Source: an uncultured Bacteroidales bacterium (GTDB lineage Bacteria; Bacteroidota; Bacteroidia; Bacteroidales; F082). Taken from it: 64,000 bases of DNA. Numbering within the stretch: the first letter of the stretch is position 1; each line of letters opens with the position of its first letter. The translations under genes and the position numbers were made by a program. The DNA lies in contig CALCYT010000040.1 in NCBI GenBank assembly GCA_937906455.1, positions 76,707-140,706 of the forward strand. Reading direction: 5' to 3'. This document shows, piece by piece, positions 61,192 to 64,000 of this stretch. Below the pieces are notes generated by a model that had not been told where the DNA came from, searched no databases, and saw only the letters and a program-made list of their open reading frames with translations.

Positions 61192-61977
61192 TCACCATCT
61201 CGATTGCTTTTCGAAATAGCTACATGTTCCTTGTCTGAAATAGAGCGGCATGCCAATGCTCAACATCACCTCTATGCCTCTGTTGAAGCGGTATCCGGTA
61301 TTATTGTACGCATACACATTCAGAGGTGTCGAGCCATCCTCTGTTTCTTTTGGGGAGAAAGTGTTAAGCAGTCCATTATTATAGCCGCCTTCCACTTTGA
61401 TGAAAATCGAGGTGTTCTTCATATTGATGTCGAACCTGAATCCCACGCCCATGAGTATGCTGAAGTCGTATTGGCTATGGTTTGCCGACCCGATGTCGCA
61501 ATGGGCTTCTTCAATTTCAAGATATTTTTGCTCCAGACTGATGGTGCCGCCCAAGACATATCCGAAATCGGGAGCCACAAAAGCATATGGCTTGAAAGTG
61601 TTTGACACCAACCAATAAAACTGGAACGGCACTCTGAAATCGATATATCGGACGTTCATCTTATAATTGATAATGTAATCGACATCATATTCATACGATG
61701 TCTGAGTGCCTCTTTGTATAAATAAAAACTCGGGTGATATCGACAAGAATCTCCTGACAGGTATTTCTATATACACGCCGGCTGCGGGTCTAAACCCGAA
61801 ATCATGCTCTATTTTCACATTACTGTCGGTATATAGCATCTTACAGATATTCACGCCGCCTTTCAGACCAATCGACACTCTTTTCGACACCAAAATGCTG
61901 CCGTCGTTAAGTCTGATCTGCCCATAAGTCACTCCGCATACACATAGGAGGAACAGCATCAAAAAAGCTTTTTTCAT
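61192..61977 (-). CDS. Outer-membrane beta-barrel protein (PorT-like)
   Basis: A 261-residue protein with an SPI signal (MKKAFLMLFLLCVCGVTYGQ). The rest alternates amphipathic strands of an eight-stranded-type barrel: SIGLKGGVNICKM, FRPAAGVYIEIPVRRFLSISPEFLFIQRG and VRYIDFRVPFQFYW, the last typical of PorT/OMP_b-brl_2 proteins. The C-terminus does not end in Phe, which is less typical. It is the last gene of a leftward operon, 15 bases after the lipoprotein gene, and is followed by a strong terminator. Function is not known; the operon partner with a sorting domain hints at a surface complex. Confidence 0.8.
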   Translation of the reverse strand: MKKAFLMLFLLCVCGVTYGQIRLNDGSILVSKRVSIGLKGGVNICKMLYTDSNVKIEHDFGFRPAAGVYIEIPVRRFLSISPEFLFIQRGTQTSYEYDVDYIINYKMNVRYIDFRVPFQFYWLVSNTFKPYAFVAPDFGYVLGGTISLEQKYLEIEEAHCDIGSANHSQYDFSILMGVGFRFDINMKNTSIFIKVEGGYNNGLLNTFSPKETEDGSTPLNVYAYNNTGYRFNRGIEVMLSIGMPLYFRQGTCSYFEKQSRW

Positions 61978-61992
61978 AATAGCGACTTCAAT

Positions 61993-62658
61993 TTAATTAT
62001 ACCAATTTATTCGTTCTGCCAAGCCGTTTTCGGAACCGTCCTCATAGATAAAGAAGGTACCCACCGGCCAAGGCTCATGCGGACCATATCCCAACGATTC
62101 ATCATCGACTTCCATAATGATACTTGCATATTTCAGATTATATATGCCGTCGTCTTTAATGCGTCCGGTATATATGATGCCTCTCGTATATTTTATCTCA
62201 TACCAACCATAGTCAAGAGATTTTTTCTCCTGATAATAGACGGTGAAATTCGAGTTTTTGCCAATCACATACACAGTATCGGTTTGGGTCTCGTTTTCCT
62301 CGAAATGGATGAATGTCGCCATCCTGTTGTGCTGTCCGATGAATTTTATCTTTACATCAGGCTCCACGATACTCACAGGCCAATGTGCCGCATCAACAGA
62401 CGAGCATTTCCTTTTCTTGGGGGAGAAGATATATTCGCCCTCGATATTCGGCGGAATATGACCGCTGGTATATCCGCCAAACTGTTCGTTGAACTTGCCG
62501 ATTAGCGTGTCAGGTATGACATTTATGATATTTTCAATATACTGTTCCTCACCAAGCAGAACGATGGTAGTGTCATCATTCTTCGTACAATTGGTTATCA
62601 GCATTGCCGACAACAGCACAGCAACAGCGGAACCGATTATTTTTTGTATCTTTTTCAT
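61993..62658 (-). CDS. Lipoprotein of unknown function
   Basis: A 221-residue protein with a plausible SPII signal (MKKIQKIIGSAVAVLLSAMLITNC, Cys24). I do not recognise the mature part. It has a hydrophilic N-terminal stretch with GEYIFSPKKRKCSS near residue 75, then beta-rich sequence with YVIGKNSNFTVYYQEKK and a Trp/Pro-containing end (GYGPHEPWPVGTFFIYEDG). It lies between a T9SS-exported repeat protein (8 bases) and a barrel protein (15 bases), so the three are probably one transcript. It may be a periplasmic or outer-membrane anchored partner of either. Confidence 0.7.
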   Translation of the reverse strand: MKKIQKIIGSAVAVLLSAMLITNCTKNDDTTIVLLGEEQYIENIINVIPDTLIGKFNEQFGGYTSGHIPPNIEGEYIFSPKKRKCSSVDAAHWPVSIVEPDVKIKFIGQHNRMATFIHFEENETQTDTVYVIGKNSNFTVYYQEKKSLDYGWYEIKYTRGIIYTGRIKDDGIYNLKYASIIMEVDDESLGYGPHEPWPVGTFFIYEDGSENGLAERINWYN

Positions 62659-62666
62659 GGTTTTAT

Positions 62667-64000
62667 TTATTTATCAACAACAATATATCTGTAGTATCTG
62701 CCCTTATCAGCATCGATTGTAATCAGATATGTACCTCTTGGTATATCATAGAGATTGAATACCACACGATTTGATTTCTCACATTCCTTTCGTGCGATGA
62801 GTTGTCCCCAGATACTCTGGACTGTCACGCCGGTGATATCCTCTCCATCGATAACGAACTTGCCATCTGTCGGGTTCGGGAATATCCTCACATCCTCTTC
62901 GTCGATGTCATAATCACCGTAGAACTTGGCTGTGACAGGTTTGATTAAGGTGTCGTAATTACACATATTACCTATCACCACCATCAATGTGTCGGTAAAT
63001 TCCTGGAACACCCACAGCTCACATGTCGTTCCGATGCTGTCTGTGCTGGTGTAGTACCAGTTGTTAGGTGTGGCAAGGAATTTCCAGGTATATTTCCTAC
63101 AATTCTCAACCGAGTCGATAGCATAGACATAGTGGCCGGTTTGCAGGTTGGTGGTTGCCCAAACTGTCTCTTGTCCGCTGATATAGGCATCTTCGGCAAA
63201 CTCAAGTAGTGGCAGCACTTCAAGCACAAGATGTACTATACTGTCGCAACCGTGAATGCTAAGGAGATTCAGGGTGTCGTAATTTGTCCACAAAGGAGGC
63301 ATTTCAAGATAGAAGCCAAGCGTATCATAATTATCGCCTTCGCATATCGAGTCGTAGATGGTTATGTCATACACATCGTAAACATACAGTTGCAGGAACA
63401 CCGTGCTGTCGCATCCGTGAATGTCGGGATAAACAGTGTCGTTTTCATAATATCCGACCGCAGGATTGTCATAGATGAAATTATTGGTCATGTCATAATA
63501 TGACTCACCATAGCATATACTTTCGACAAACACAGTATCGTGCAGCTCATGCACATAGAGAGCCATTGTTACGATACTGTCGCATCCGTATATGGTCAAC
63601 TCTTCATTCGTCTGGTAGTTAATACCAGGCTCCGGATTGTCGAATACGAAGCCATATCCAATGTAGTTCTCGCCAAAGCATATCGTGTCGGCCAAATAAA
63701 TATCGAACACCGGATTAACCTGAAGTTGCAGATACACCGTGCTGTCGCAACCGAAAATATTCGATTGGAATATGGTGTCGTAATACATTCCCGGAATCAG
63801 GGTGTCACCATAGACAAATCCGAGGCTGTCTAATGATTCACCCTCGCAGAGGTTAATATACAACATGGTGTTATGCACAGGATTCACTGTCAATTCAAGA
63901 TAAACAGTGCTGTCGCAACCATAGATGTTAGGCATGACCAAGCTGTCGTAGTACGTTCCCGGCACCAAGTTGTCGCTAATATTAAAGCCATGCAAGGTGT
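62667..64000 (-). CDS. T9SS-exported repeat protein, C-terminal part
   Basis: The frame runs off the right window edge; the first codon seen inside (63995) is TTG and not a believable start, so the N-terminus is missing. About 444 residues are visible. Five repeats of 55-57 residues each end in a GCDSTV/GCDSIV motif; the corresponding bases start at 63910, 63742, 63577, 63406 and 63241. A non-repeat region (about 265-360) follows. The C-terminal sorting domain is of type A (VRIFPNPTDGKF, then IPRGTYLITIDADKGRYYRYIVVDK split over several strands). Such proteins are exported through the type IX system and attached to or released from the surface. The repeats resemble Bacteroidales adhesion-like surface repeats; function unknown. 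Confidence 0.85.
   Translation of the reverse strand, partial: TLHGFNISDNLVPGTYYDSLVMPNIYGCDSTVYLELTVNPVHNTMLYINLCEGESLDSLGFVYGDTLIPGMYYDTIFQSNIFGCDSTVYLQLQVNPVFDIYLADTICFGENYIGYGFVFDNPEPGINYQTNEELTIYGCDSIVTMALYVHELHDTVFVESICYGESYYDMTNNFIYDNPAVGYYENDTVYPDIHGCDSTVFLQLYVYDVYDITIYDSICEGDNYDTLGFYLEMPPLWTNYDTLNLLSIHGCDSIVHLVLEVLPLLEFAEDAYISGQETVWATTNLQTGHYVYAIDSVENCRKYTWKFLATPNNWYYTSTDSIGTTCELWVFQEFTDTLMVVIGNMCNYDTLIKPVTAKFYGDYDIDEEDVRIFPNPTDGKFVIDGEDITGVTVQSIWGQLIARKECEKSNRVVFNLYDIPRGTYLITIDADKGRYYRYIVVDK

Overview
The window looks like a chromosomal stretch of a Bacteroidales bacterium, probably gut-associated and uncultured. The evidence is consistent across the window. Most genes are preceded by a TAnnTTTG -7 box of the Bacteroidetes sigma-ABfr type, often followed by a very short leader and no obvious Shine-Dalgarno. 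There are many SPII lipoproteins, a TonB-dependent receptor paired with a DUF4249 lipoprotein, two DUF5686 proteins, a type IX secretion (T9SS) C-terminal sorting domain, and tRNA genes without encoded CCA. No insertion sequence, prophage, CRISPR array or rRNA operon was seen. Coding density is high and no gene-free stretch exceeds 300 bases.

Layout. 1-4381: partial lipid kinase and an MscS-type channel (+), then TrkH and a MalY/PatB-type PLP enzyme (-). 4484-7684: TonB-dependent receptor plus DUF4249 lipoprotein. 7770-8053: tRNA-Tyr and tRNA-Arg(ACG). 8075-12282: sbcD-sbcC. 12377-18546: GH20 hexosaminidase, convergent PNGase F-like glycoamidase and an S9 peptidase, fitting extracellular glycoprotein breakdown. 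18550-21789: low-specificity threonine aldolase, sodium/solute symporter and a lipoprotein nitroreductase. 21802-32807: tamB, an AddA-like helicase-nuclease and a tricorn-like protease, all leftward. 32820-37187: tsaD, dGTPase and glmS. 37191-43980: two DUF5686 proteins, a nitroreductase and a BadF-type sugar kinase. 44093-49442: speA, tRNA-Pro/Ser, alkaline phosphatase, a DUF3332 lipoprotein, an RRM protein, and tsaC between tRNA-Arg(TCT) and tRNA-Lys(TTT). 49720-55572: a tripartite RND efflux operon ending in a small PII-like protein. 55574-61058: galM, a hybrid histidine kinase with HPt domain, and typA. 61192-64000: an operon of a T9SS-exported repeat protein (cut by the window end), a lipoprotein and an outer-membrane barrel.

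How the genes fit together. Several touch amino-sugar and glycoprotein use: PNGase-like and GH20 enzymes at the surface or periplasm, S9 and tricorn-like peptidases, the BadF-type kinase (possibly GlcNAc) and GlmS. The t6A tRNA-modification genes tsaC and tsaD are both present, and tsaC sits between two tRNA genes whose products are expected t6A substrates.

The most unusual signals are non-coding elements. A palindromic pair of repeats lies in frame inside the sugar-kinase gene, with a third copy in the leader of a nitroreductase gene. Heptanucleotide tandem arrays, mostly at gene 3' ends, put stop codons in all frames. No clearly new multi-gene system was found; most of the window is core chromosome.
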